From: Sinosporangium album
GTDB taxonomy: Bacteria > Actinomycetota > Actinomycetes > Streptosporangiales > Streptosporangiaceae
Direction: 5' to 3'
Length of the DNA stretch: 64,000 nt
NCBI RefSeq assembly: GCF_900100605.1
Contig: NZ_FNCN01000017.1
Location: 1-64,000 of the forward strand
Positions 36,490 through 45,800 of the stretch are shown here, in pieces (position 1 is the stretch's first letter; every line of letters starts with the position of its first letter). The translations under genes and the position numbers were made by a program. The notes beneath the pieces are model-generated. The model did not search any database and was not told the DNA's origin. It saw only the letters and a program-made list of their open reading frames with translations.

Positions 36490-39261
36490 ATGCCGGGCTG
36501 TAGCGTGGTCGTGATCGTGTACAACGACGCGGAGCGGCTTCCGAGGGCGGTGCGGTCGGTGTTGGGCCAGTCGCTTCGCGACCTCGAAGTGATCATCGTG
36601 GACGACGCCAGTTCGGACGGCACCGAGGGGGCGGCCAGGGCGTTGGCCGCGGAGGATCCCCGGGTGCGTTATGTGCGCAGGGCGGCGAACAGCGGCGGGT
36701 GCGGGGCTCCGAGGAACGAGGGGCTGGAGCGGGTGCGGTCGCCGTACGTGATGTTCGTGGACAGCGACGACGAGCTGACGCCACACGCGTGCAAGAGCAT
36801 GATGGCCGAGATCGAGCGGACCGGGGCGGACTTCGCGACCGGGCAGATCTCACGGCTGTACGAGACGTCCGGGAGGACGCAGCGGTACTACCCGAACCTC
36901 TACCGGCGCAGGACGGTCGACGGCATCGCGGCCGATCCGGAGATGTTCATCGACGGGTTCTCCACGAACAAGCTCTACCGCGTGGATTTCCTGCGGGAGC
37001 ACGGGCTGCGGTTCCGCGAGGATCTGCACTATGAGGACCACGTGTTCACGGCGGAGCTGTTCGCCGTGGCGCGGCGGTTCGCGGTGGTGCCGTGGCCAGT
37101 CTACCTGTGGCACCGGGCGCCGGAGGGCACGGGGCCGCGCACGTCGATCTCGCTGAGCATCAGGGAGATGGACAACGTGCGCCACCGCGTCGAGGCGGCG
37201 CGGGCGAGCGACGAGATCCTGCGCGGGCACGGGCTGGCGGAGTTGGTGCCCGAGCGGCAGCACCGGTTCCTCCGCCAGGACCTGCGGGTCTACCTCAACC
37301 CGCTGGCCGCGCGGGACCGCCTGTGGACGAAGGAGTTCGCCGAGGTGGTCCGGCCGTACATCGACGGGATCGAGCCGGGTGTGGTCGCGCGGCTGCCGCC
37401 GACGCTGCGGGTGTGCTGCCACCTGATCACGGCGGATCGCATCGACGACCTGGCGGTGGCGGCGCGGTCGCTGACGGGGCCGATGGCCCCGCCGCGGGCC
37501 GCGGTCACGGTGGACGGGCGCACCTACTGGGGGACCGAACCGGACCCCGCCCTGGACATCACCGCGCTCCGCCTGGCGGAGCTGCCGTACAGCGCGGCGC
37601 GGCTGCGCCACGAGGTTGCGGAGATGTGGGCCGACGGCACCGCGATGGTGCTGTCGGTACGCACCTACGACCCGTTCCACGTGCTCGACCGCAACCCCCG
37701 CTGGACCGCCTTCCTCCAGCTTAAGACGGGCAAGGTACGGCTTGCGCCGCGCCGCCAGGACGACGGGTCCTACCTGAGCGAGGTCCGGGTCGATCTGGCC
37801 GAGCGGACGCCGGGCCGGTTCGGCCTGGGATACACCGGGTGGCACGAGCCGAAGATCGGGTTCACCCGCGATGGGGACGGACATGTGACGACCGACCGAC
37901 TGCTGGTGGATCGGGCGCTCGAACCGGTCGAGGTGCGCGCCGCCGGGCACACGGTGACGGCCGACCGTGAGGGGGGCGCGGCCTGGCTGCGGATGTGGTG
38001 GCGGCAGGAGGGGGTGCGGCGGCGGGTCCCGCTGCTGCTGGCCGCTCGGCGCAAGGTGATCGGAAAGCTGTGCCGTACGGATGTGAAGCTCAAGGTCTAC
38101 AAGGGGCTGATCCGCGTGGTGCCGCCCCGGCCGGACCTGGCGTTGTTCGAGGCGGACTGCGGCAAGGGCTACACCGGCAACCCGCGCTACATCTACGAGG
38201 AGATGCGGCGGCGCGAGCTGCCGGTGCGCGCGGTGTGGTCGGTCGCGAAAAGGCGTGCGGCGTTCCCGCCGGAGGTGACGCTGGTGCGCCGGATGAGCTG
38301 GCGTTACATCTGGATGCTCGCCCGCGCCGGCATATGGGTGGACAGCCACAACCTCCCGCTGGATTTCCCCAAGCCGCGCGGAACCCGCTATCTGCAGACC
38401 TGGCACGGGCAGGGCATCAAGACGGTGGGCTTCGACGCCCCCGACCTGCGCTCCGATATGGACGGACCGCGGACCGCCTGGCGTGCGTCGGTGGCCCGGT
38501 GGGACGCGCTGGTGTCGCCGGGCGCGGAGTTCGAGCGGGTGTTCCTGCCGGCGAACGGCTATGAGGGGCCGGTGCTGCGCTTCGGGTCTCCCCGCTGCGA
38601 CGTGCTGGTGCGCGGTGACGAGGAGGCGGCTCGGCGGGTGAGGGAGCGCCTGGAGATCCCGACGGGAGCGCGGGTGCTGCTCTATGCGCCGACCTACCGC
38701 GACCAGCTCAAACGCTCCGGCAGGTCGGTCAGGGCGGATCTCGCGAGGATGGCGGAACGCCTGGCGGGAGAGTGGGTGGTGCTGCTGCGCACCCATCCGG
38801 TGGAACGCTACCGGGTGCCTGAGCAGCTGCGGCATTTCGTACGGCCCGCCGGATCGTATCCGGAGGTCAACGACCTCATGCTCGCCTCCGACGCGCTCCT
38901 GACGGACTATTCCTCGATCATGTGCGACTACGCGATCACCGGTCGGCCGATGCTGTTCCTGATCGACGACTGGGACGAGTTCCGGCTCGTCGGACGCGGG
39001 GTCTACCACGACCTGCCGTCGATCGCCCCCGGTCCTTGTGTGACGACGACCGAGGAGGTCGTCGAGGCGCTCGGCGACCTGGGGAGGGTCGGTGCCGACT
39101 ACGCCGAACGCTATCGGTCCTTCCGCGGGCTGTGGTGTGCGGAGGAGCGGGGCCACGCGGCGGAGCGGGTCGTCACCGCCTTCTTCGAACCCGGGCCGCG
39201 GACGGCTGCGCCGTACCGCCGCCCGCGGCCGGTGGCCGCCTCGACGGGAGCATCCCGATGA
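36490..39261 (+). CDS. fusion of GT2 glycosyltransferase and CDP-glycerol glycerophosphotransferase
   Basis: The protein has 923 residues. Residues 1-220 are a GT-A glycosyltransferase (V-V-V-I-V-Y-N-D, V-D-D-A-S-S-D-G, D-S-D-D). A linker of unclear beta-rich sequence runs to about 540. Residues about 550-900 are a TagF/TagB-like glycerophosphotransferase with Y-L-Q-T-W-H-G-Q-G, L-L-Y-A-P-T-Y-R-D and L-T-D-Y-S-S-I-M-C-D-Y. Together these would glycosylate and extend a polyol-phosphate chain at the inner membrane surface. It overlaps the next gene by ATGA and is read towards it. It is related to the 1170-residue protein at 42834-46346. Confidence 0.9.
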   Translation: MPGCSVVVIVYNDAERLPRAVRSVLGQSLRDLEVIIVDDASSDGTEGAARALAAEDPRVRYVRRAANSGGCGAPRNEGLERVRSPYVMFVDSDDELTPHACKSMMAEIERTGADFATGQISRLYETSGRTQRYYPNLYRRRTVDGIAADPEMFIDGFSTNKLYRVDFLREHGLRFREDLHYEDHVFTAELFAVARRFAVVPWPVYLWHRAPEGTGPRTSISLSIREMDNVRHRVEAARASDEILRGHGLAELVPERQHRFLRQDLRVYLNPLAARDRLWTKEFAEVVRPYIDGIEPGVVARLPPTLRVCCHLITADRIDDLAVAARSLTGPMAPPRAAVTVDGRTYWGTEPDPALDITALRLAELPYSAARLRHEVAEMWADGTAMVLSVRTYDPFHVLDRNPRWTAFLQLKTGKVRLAPRRQDDGSYLSEVRVDLAERTPGRFGLGYTGWHEPKIGFTRDGDGHVTTDRLLVDRALEPVEVRAAGHTVTADREGGAAWLRMWWRQEGVRRRVPLLLAARRKVIGKLCRTDVKLKVYKGLIRVVPPRPDLALFEADCGKGYTGNPRYIYEEMRRRELPVRAVWSVAKRRAAFPPEVTLVRRMSWRYIWMLARAGIWVDSHNLPLDFPKPRGTRYLQTWHGQGIKTVGFDAPDLRSDMDGPRTAWRASVARWDALVSPGAEFERVFLPANGYEGPVLRFGSPRCDVLVRGDEEAARRVRERLEIPTGARVLLYAPTYRDQLKRSGRSVRADLARMAERLAGEWVVLLRTHPVERYRVPEQLRHFVRPAGSYPEVNDLMLASDALLTDYSSIMCDYAITGRPMLFLIDDWDEFRLVGRGVYHDLPSIAPGPCVTTTEEVVEALGDLGRVGADYAERYRSFRGLWCAEERGHAAERVVTAFFEPGPRTAAPYRRPRPVAASTGASR

Positions 39262-40403
39262 CGGCCGCAGCAGAGAGCACGCGGCCCGCCGCCGGGCCCG
39301 GCCGCGCCGTACGTCCCCCGGGGGCGTCGCTGGTGTTCGTGTGCATGGACGCCGACACGCTGGGCGGCATTCAGCGGGTCACGCATACCGTCGCCCAGGG
39401 GCTGGCGGAGCGCGGCTACGGGGTGCAGGTGGTCGGCCTGCACCGGGCGGTCCACCCGTTCCGCTACGTCGAGCGCCCGCTGTATCACCACCACGTGATC
39501 CACAGGACGCCGTTGGGGCCGCTGGGGAGGGTGGCCAGGTGGAGGGGCGACCGGGTGCTGCGCGGGCTCTTCGACGAGCTGCCGCCCGGATTTGTGATCA
39601 TGACCTCGCCGGGGGTGGTCGCGCGGCTCGCCGAGCTGGTGCCGCCGCGGCTGCGGCGCATCGGGCAGTATCACGGCTCCTACGAGCACGCCCGCGGCTC
39701 GTGGCATCTCGGCTCTATCCGCAGGCAGTACGGCAAGCTCGACCAGGCGGTGTTCCTCAGCGAGGACGACGCCTGGCGGTTCACCGAGCACGCGTTGCTG
39801 CCGAACGCCTACGCCATCCCGAATCCGCTGCCCACCTGGCCGGACGCGGCCTCGCCGCTCACCGGCAGGCGGGTGCTCGGGGTCGGGCGGCTTGAAGGTG
39901 TGAAGCGGTTCGACCGGCTGATCTCGGCGTTCGCCGCGGCGAGCCGTGCCGTACCGGAGCGCTGGGAGCTGCACCTGATCGGGGACGGCGCGGAACGGGA
40001 GCGCCTGGCGGCGCACGCTGCCCGCCATACGGTCACCGACCGGGTGGTGTTCCGGGGGCGGGTGCCGGCTTCGGAGATGGGGGCGGAATACCTGGGCGCG
40101 GCCGTCCTCGGGATGTCGAGCGAGCACGAGGGGCTGCCGCTGGTGCTCGGTGAGGCGGCGGCGCACGGGGTGCCGTCGGTGTCCTTCGACGTGTCGGGAG
40201 GGGTGCGCGCCGCCGTCGGGGACGGCGGCGTCCTGGTGCCCCCGGCCGACGTCCCGGCCTTCGCCGAGGCGCTCACGGCCCTGATGGCCTCGCCGGACGA
40301 GCGGCGGCGCCTCGGCGACGCCGCTCGTGCCCATGCGTGGGGCTTCCACCTGCCGCACGTGCTCGACCGATGGGAGAGGCTGTTCTCCCACGTCTCGCGG
40401 TGA
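39258..40403 (+). CDS. GT4 glycosyltransferase
   Basis: The 381-residue protein has a GT-B fold: an N-terminal acceptor domain beginning V-F-V-C-M-D-A-D-T-L-G-G-I-Q, and a C-terminal nucleotide-sugar domain with G-V-G-R-L-E-G-V-K-R-F-D, L-I-G-D-G and the E-x7-E site in S-S-E-H-E-G-L-P-L-V-L-G-E. The ATG at 39258 overlaps the previous stop and has GGGAG 7 bases before it, so the two are coupled. A start much further upstream is open but lies inside the preceding gene. It probably adds sugar to the same glycopolymer. The stop codon lies in the first unit of a 13-bp repeat array. Confidence 0.9.
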   Translation: MTAAAESTRPAAGPGRAVRPPGASLVFVCMDADTLGGIQRVTHTVAQGLAERGYGVQVVGLHRAVHPFRYVERPLYHHHVIHRTPLGPLGRVARWRGDRVLRGLFDELPPGFVIMTSPGVVARLAELVPPRLRRIGQYHGSYEHARGSWHLGSIRRQYGKLDQAVFLSEDDAWRFTEHALLPNAYAIPNPLPTWPDAASPLTGRRVLGVGRLEGVKRFDRLISAFAAASRAVPERWELHLIGDGAERERLAAHAARHTVTDRVVFRGRVPASEMGAEYLGAAVLGMSSEHEGLPLVLGEAAAHGVPSVSFDVSGGVRAAVGDGGVLVPPADVPAFAEALTALMASPDERRRLGDAARAHAWGFHLPHVLDRWERLFSHVSR

Positions 40404-40472
40404 CCACTCGTGGCGGCCCCTCGCGGTGACCCCTCGCGGTGACCCCTTGTGGCGGCCCCTCGGGGTGGTCGG
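40395..40472. repeat. six 13-bp tandem repeats at a convergent gene junction
   Basis: The unit is tcgcggtgacccc or close variants, at 40395, 40408, 40421, 40434, 40447 and 40460. Units three and four are identical. The first contains the GT4 stop codon. The array fills the gap to the convergent sulfotransferase gene. Confidence 0.85.
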
Positions 40473-40474
40473 GG

Positions 40475-41515
40475 TCAGACGTATTCGGGGGACTGCGCCG
40501 ACGCCCGCGGGACGTCGGCGAGAGCGCGCTGCTCCGAGGTGAGCAGCGCCGCGACCGGGCTCGGCTCACGCAGCCGGTTGACCCGGTCGCGCAGCTCGCG
40601 GCGCAGCCGCGACGCCTTGCGCCGCTGCGCGGTGCGGTGGTAGGTGAGCTGCTGCTTCGCCGTCACGCGGGGCGCGCCCGAGAGCGTGTAACCCAGCGAT
40701 GTCAGGCGCTCCCCCAGCATCTGCTCGCACAGGGCGATCTCCCACGGCTCAAGGCGCTCCGCCCAGCTTCCGACCTTCTTCTGGTTCACTTCGGTGTGGG
40801 TGTTGCTGTGCCAGACCTTGTGCGGAGGTACGGCGACGCTGGCCGCCTCGCGCGGTGAGCACATCGCCGGGTCGAAGTCCTCGTCGAGGAACACGCACAG
40901 CCTCTTGAGCTCGCCCTCGGGGTCTGCGGTCAGATCCTCGTAACGCAGCTCGTAGTAGGTGTCGGCGGGGAGCCTGCGGGCGTGGCGGCGCCCGAAGTCG
41001 ATGGCCTCGGCCCAGGTGGCGACCGCGTGGTTGACGTCCAGGGTGTACCAGGGCATCTCCTTGAGCGAGGCCACGCAGTCGCGCCCGTCACGGATCAGAT
41101 GGATGAACTGCGCGTCCGGGAACAGCCGGAGCAGCAGGTCGATCTGCTTCACGTAGCTGGGGCGCTTGTCGCCCCACCGCGCCTTGCCGTACTTGTCGGC
41201 GTAGTCGCGGAACGCGGTGCCAATGACCGATCCGAGAGAGCCCGGCCCGTTCGCCACATGCTCGACGAACTCGGCGCCGTCGACGCCGAGGTCGCGGAAC
41301 TTGGTGGTGCGGTCTTTCGCGATCCACTCGGCCAGCTCACGCCTCGCACCCACTTCGCGCAGGTCTCCGTAGACCCGGCGGTGGTAGTAGGCGGGAATCA
41401 GGAAGCGTGTCTCCGGCGGCACCGCGATCCGCGGATGCGAGTGCAGCATGAGCTGCAGCATCGTGGTGCCGGAGCGCGGGCAGCCGATGACGAAGACCGG
41501 CCTGTCTGACTGCAT
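40475..41515 (-). CDS. sulfotransferase
   Basis: The 346-residue protein is of the PAPS-dependent sulfotransferase family (Sulfotransfer_3-like). The 5'-phosphosulfate loop C-P-R-S-G-T-T is at 12-18. The 3'-phosphate segment R-D-G-R-D-C-V-A-S and a C-terminal basic helical tail follow. Such enzymes sulfate carbohydrates or lipids. Its place between glycosyltransferase and glycerophosphotransferase genes suggests a surface glycopolymer or glycolipid as acceptor. It lies 24 bases from the CDP-alcohol phosphatidyltransferase gene on the same strand, so the two are likely co-transcribed. Confidence 0.9.
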   Translation of the reverse strand: MQSDRPVFVIGCPRSGTTMLQLMLHSHPRIAVPPETRFLIPAYYHRRVYGDLREVGARRELAEWIAKDRTTKFRDLGVDGAEFVEHVANGPGSLGSVIGTAFRDYADKYGKARWGDKRPSYVKQIDLLLRLFPDAQFIHLIRDGRDCVASLKEMPWYTLDVNHAVATWAEAIDFGRRHARRLPADTYYELRYEDLTADPEGELKRLCVFLDEDFDPAMCSPREAASVAVPPHKVWHSNTHTEVNQKKVGSWAERLEPWEIALCEQMLGERLTSLGYTLSGAPRVTAKQQLTYHRTAQRRKASRLRRELRDRVNRLREPSPVAALLTSEQRALADVPRASAQSPEYV

Positions 41516-41539
41516 GACTTGGACCCCCGTTGAATCCGT

Positions 41540-42577
41540 TCAAGCGAGCGCGTGCTCGTGGCTCTTGTCGGCCGGCCGCGCCGCGCCACGCGTGTAGAGC
41601 CACATCCGATAGACAAGAAAGATCTCGTTGGCCAGAAGCAGGGCACCGGCCCCGACGGATATCGGGACCAGCGCCCCGGCGCCGAGCAGCGGGGCGACCA
41701 CGAACACGGCGGCGTGGAACTCGATGCCGCTGATCAGATGGCTGCGCACCCGGTGCCGGGCCAGGAAGCGGTCGAACCGGCGGAACGGGCCCCCACCCTG
41801 CTCCGCCGCGGTGCCGAGCGCTCCTGCCTCGGTCGTCACCCCGGTCTCCGCGTTCTTGCCGGTAGCCCCCGCGTGCGCCGTCGACCCCGCAGGGGCCGGG
41901 CCGCCGTGCGCGGGAAGCGCGTGTACGGCCGCGGCGGTCCCCGCAGTCCCCGCAGTCCCCGCAGCCGCCGCGGCCACGGGGACCGCCGGGGCCTCCGTGG
42001 CCGAGGGCAGCGCGTCCATCTCCTCGCGCGGCCGGGGCGGGTAGAGCGCCCGGCGGTGCCGCTTGACGGTGTCCCGCACGCGCTTCATCTGAGGCGCGTT
42101 GACGTATCGGAACAGGTCGAGCACCGCGATGCCCGCACCGACCACGATGTAGAGGATGTCCCCCGTGACCGCGTATTGCCCGTAGGCGAGTCCCGCGGCG
42201 CAGAAGACCACGCGGATCCGGTCGCCCACATAGTCGAGCCACAGACCGAACGGCGTGCCCGTGCCCTTCAGACGGGCGATCTTGCCGTCCATGCAGTCGA
42301 CCATGAAGCTGAGGTAGAAAAGCAGGGCCCCGGCCCACAGGTGGCCGAGGGCCAGTGACGCGGCGGACCCCATCCCGAGGAGAAGAGAGAACACCGTGAG
42401 CCCGTTGGGCGTGATCTCCGTCCGATTCGCGACGATCAGAGCCAGGCGACAGGCAAGCGGGTCGACGGCGAACACCGTCCACCACGAGTCTCGCCGCTTT
42501 CGTGCGGCGTGGATGTCCTCCAGAGAAAAGGTCCTCATGAATGCCAGCATGACCACGTCCGGCCTATGGTCTGTCAC
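41540..42577 (-). CDS. CDP-alcohol phosphatidyltransferase family protein
   Basis: The 345-residue membrane enzyme carries the full CDP-OH-P motif D-G-x2-A-R-x8-G-x3-D-x3-D: D97, G98, A101, R102, G111, D115 and D119. Transmembrane helices lie at about 58-80, 82-95, 120-150 and 280-330. Residues about 190-265 are an Ala/Gly/Thr-rich insertion encoded partly by 9-bp DNA repeats near 41934-41965, unusual for the family. It would attach a phospho-alcohol to a lipid or polyol acceptor, perhaps the anchor of the polymer. The start is uncertain; ATG codons at residues 10 and 14 are alternatives. Confidence 0.87.
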   Translation of the reverse strand: MTDHRPDVVMLAFMRTFSLEDIHAARKRRDSWWTVFAVDPLACRLALIVANRTEITPNGLTVFSLLLGMGSAASLALGHLWAGALLFYLSFMVDCMDGKIARLKGTGTPFGLWLDYVGDRIRVVFCAAGLAYGQYAVTGDILYIVVGAGIAVLDLFRYVNAPQMKRVRDTVKRHRRALYPPRPREEMDALPSATEAPAVPVAAAAAGTAGTAGTAAAVHALPAHGGPAPAGSTAHAGATGKNAETGVTTEAGALGTAAEQGGGPFRRFDRFLARHRVRSHLISGIEFHAAVFVVAPLLGAGALVPISVGAGALLLANEIFLVYRMWLYTRGAARPADKSHEHALA

Positions 42578-42644
42578 TCTCTGTGACTCTTAGGAGATCT
42601 CCATGCCGGTTCTTGACCTTCGCCGGAAGCCGGAGACGACGAAA

Positions 42645-42674
42645 GGCGCCTCCCCCACCAAAAAGGGAAGCGCC
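42645..42674 (-). terminator. second terminator after the large GT gene
   Basis: A 10-bp stem with one mismatch and a 10-nt loop is followed on the minus strand by TTTCGTCG. This is the most classic intrinsic terminator of the window. Confidence 0.7.
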
Positions 42675-42761
42675 CATAGGCGTGCTTGAGGGCATTTTTC
42701 ACGTAGTCAGACCCGCGAGCGCTGTGCATGACCAACCTCCAGGTCAAGCGACGGCGACGCT

Positions 42762-42824
42762 CGCGTACGGCCGGAGCCCGGCCGGCCGGGAGCCCCCGCC
42801 CGCCGGCCGGCTCCGCCGTACGCG
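42762..42824 (-). terminator. long bulged hairpin directly after the large GT gene
   Basis: The arms from cgcgtacgg to ccgtacgcg pair over more than 20 bp with two single-base bulges. It lies 10 bases beyond the stop codon at 42834. Confidence 0.75.
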
Positions 42825-42833
42825 GCACGAGGG

Positions 42834-45800
42834 TCAGCGCCCGAGCAGATGGCCGACAACCCGCCCGGAGGCTCCGCCGTCGTCGTGGGGACAGAACCTC
42901 TCGCGGAACGCCGTATAGGCGTCGCCGTACCGGCCGGCGACCGCGTCGAGGTCGCGCAGAACGTCGATCACCTCGTCGGAGGTGCGGACCACCGGCCCCG
43001 GCGCGCACTCCTCCAGGTCGAAGTAGAACCCGCGGACCTCGTCGCGGTAGCGCTCCAGGTCATAGGTGAAGAACACGATCGGCCGCCGCGTGTTCGCGAA
43101 GTCGAACATCGCCGAGGAGTAGTCCGTGACCAGCACGTCGGAGGCGAGGTGGAGGTCGGCGATGTCGGGAAAGCGCGAGACGTCGATCGCGGAGGGCGGC
43201 AGCGCCTGGCGCCTGCGCTGGGTGACCAGGTAGTGGGCGCGCACCAGCACCGTGACGCCGTCCCCGAGCACCGCGTGCAGGCGGGCGAGGTCGAGCTCCA
43301 GGTCGAACAGGCACTTGCCCGCCGCCACGTACCGGTCGTCGCGCCACGTCGGCGCGTAGAGCACGACCCGGCCGCCCTCCGGCACCCCGAGCCGCCGTCG
43401 TGTCCGCCGCGCGCGCTCGGCGGCGTCCTCGCGGAAGAAGACGTCGTTACGGGGATAGCCGACCTCCAGGATCTCGCCCTGGTAGCCGAAGGCGCTGCGC
43501 ATGAGGGGGGTGGCGAACGGGCTCGGGGAGATCAGCAGGTCCCACTTCGGCACCTCGGCGCGCATCCAGTCGAGTTTCTCGGTGCGGCGGTACGGCCGGG
43601 CCGAGAGGTCGTATCCCATGAGCTTGAGCGGCGTGCCGTGCCACGTCTGGAGATAGGTCTGGCCCGGCCTCTTGTCGAACCACCGCTGCTGGCCGAAGTT
43701 GCCCACCACGTAGCGGGCGCGGGCCATCGCCTCGTAGTGGTCCCGGCTGCCGGCGAGCACGGTCCGCGTGCCGGGCGGCACGGCGAACTGGCCGTCCTTG
43801 GTGACCCACACCGCCGCGAGGTGCGGGGCGCGCTCGCGGAGGGCCTCGAAGACCGCGCGCGGATTGCACGAGAACTGCGAGCCCGCGTAGCTGTCGAACA
43901 CCACGAGGTCGCGCAGGGGTTCCCGCCGGAGGCGCGGATAGACGCTGTCGCGCAGGACCGCCCGCGCCCGCGCGCCCCGCTCGTCGTGCCCCAGCGCGTG
44001 CCGCACCCGCAGGTGCGCGGCGTCGGCCTGGTGCGTGCCCAGCGTGTACTCGTGGTGTCCCGCCACCCTCGGAGCCGGAAGCAGCGGGAAGGCGGCCCGG
44101 TCGACCACGACGGGCACCTCGCCGTCCGGCCCCTCGACCAGGAGGTCCCACAGGCCGCGCCCGAGCGGGAGTTCGCCTCCCGGGCCCGGCATGGCGGCGG
44201 GCGCGAACTCCGCGGTGAACCCGCCGTCTTCACTGCGGAAGCGCACGGCCGCCTCGTAGCTGTCGCCCGTACGGCGGCGCCGCAGACTCATGCGCTCGGG
44301 CCGCCACCCGTCCACCGCCACGTCGCCGCGCAGCACCAGCCTGTCGTCGTCTGTCCAGTGCGCCTGCCCGACCACCGGGCGCGGCGCCCTCTCGACGAGG
44401 CTGAGGCAGCCGGACAGGGTGCGGGTGAGCGCGGCCTCCCTGACGCCGTCGGCGTGCCGGGGCAGGGCCAGCCCGCCCTCCACCATCACGCGTTTCCTCT
44501 TACCGGTGCCGACCATCCAGAAGTCCCACAGCACCCCGTCGCCCGCCGGGACCGTCTGCCTCCCCGGGGCGGCCGGGCCCGTGCAGGGGAGGTCCGCGAG
44601 CGGGACGCGCGCCCTGAACTCCGACGACTTGCCGATGTGGGCCACCAGTTCGACCGGGATGTCGATCCTGTCGCGCGCTCTGCGCCGCACGAGCGACAGG
44701 CTCGCTCCCGGCGTCGGCTTCTTCAGCCAGCCGCGGAGCTCCAGCGCGTCGCCGTCCACCTCGGCGGCCGTGACCATGGCCCTGGCCTCGTTGACCTGGA
44801 GGAGGAACAGGTTGTCCTCCGAGCAGACCGGCTGCACCACCACCCGGGGGACGATCTCGTGGCCGGGGAACAGCCGCCGGTAGGCGTGCCAGGGGCCCGC
44901 GACGCGGCCGGTCCTTGCGACGCCCCGGCCCGTGACCTCCACGTGGAGTTCCCACGCGGACCTGCGCCAGCGCCGCCCCGTGCGCAGGGAGGAGAACCGG
45001 ACCGAGGTCTGGAAGCCGGCCCAGTCGTAAATGTGCGCGGCGTCCCCGGCGTCGGCGGTGATCTCCGGCCTGAGGGTGCGCGTGACGGGCAGCTCGACGA
45101 CGGCTCCCGTCGCCCGGTCCGACAGCCATAGGCGGATCTTGGTCTGATCGGCCGAGGCCGCGTTGAGCCCCTTGATGTAGGCGCGGCCGTTCAATGTGAG
45201 CCCGCCCGGGCAGGGGGTCACGTCCTCGACCCTGGAATGCAGGACCATCTCCCGGCTGAACTCATAGACGCTGTCGGGGACACCCCGCGAGCGGTCTCGG
45301 AAGAAGGGGTGTTCCACAAACCACTTCGGGCGGAACAGGCCGACGCTTTTGACCCGGGCCGAGCCCGACCGGTTCGCCTCGTAGTCCAGAACCTCAAGGA
45401 GCTCCGGCACCATGCGCCTGCGCGCCAGGTGGAACTTGAGCCGCCGGATCGAGGCCAGCCCCTCGAACACCTCGGGGTCGATGTCGGCGAGATAGGCGTC
45501 GGCGAGGTTCAGCAGCTCCCGGCGCTCGTCCGCGGAGACCGACCCCATGGCGTTCACCACCAGGTTCAGGTCGACGTCGAGCATGTAGCGGTCGTAGAGC
45601 GGCTTCAGCTGCGGGGCGTTCGACGCGAGGAAGCGGCCCACGGTGCGCACCGCCGCCATGCGGTGGACGATGTTGGGCAGTTCCCTGGCCCTCTGGGTGA
45701 TGGAGCGGTCGCCGTCCTCGCGGATGCGCCAGTAGTAGACGACGTTGCGCAGCACGTCGACGCTCCGCGCGAGCACGTGGGCCGCGACCGTGACCGGTGA

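Noticed and set aside
42849-45131. A 760-codon plus-strand open frame
   Set aside because: It is antisense to the giant GT2-TagF gene, which has clear motifs and correct codon periodicity. Long antisense frames are normal at this GC content.
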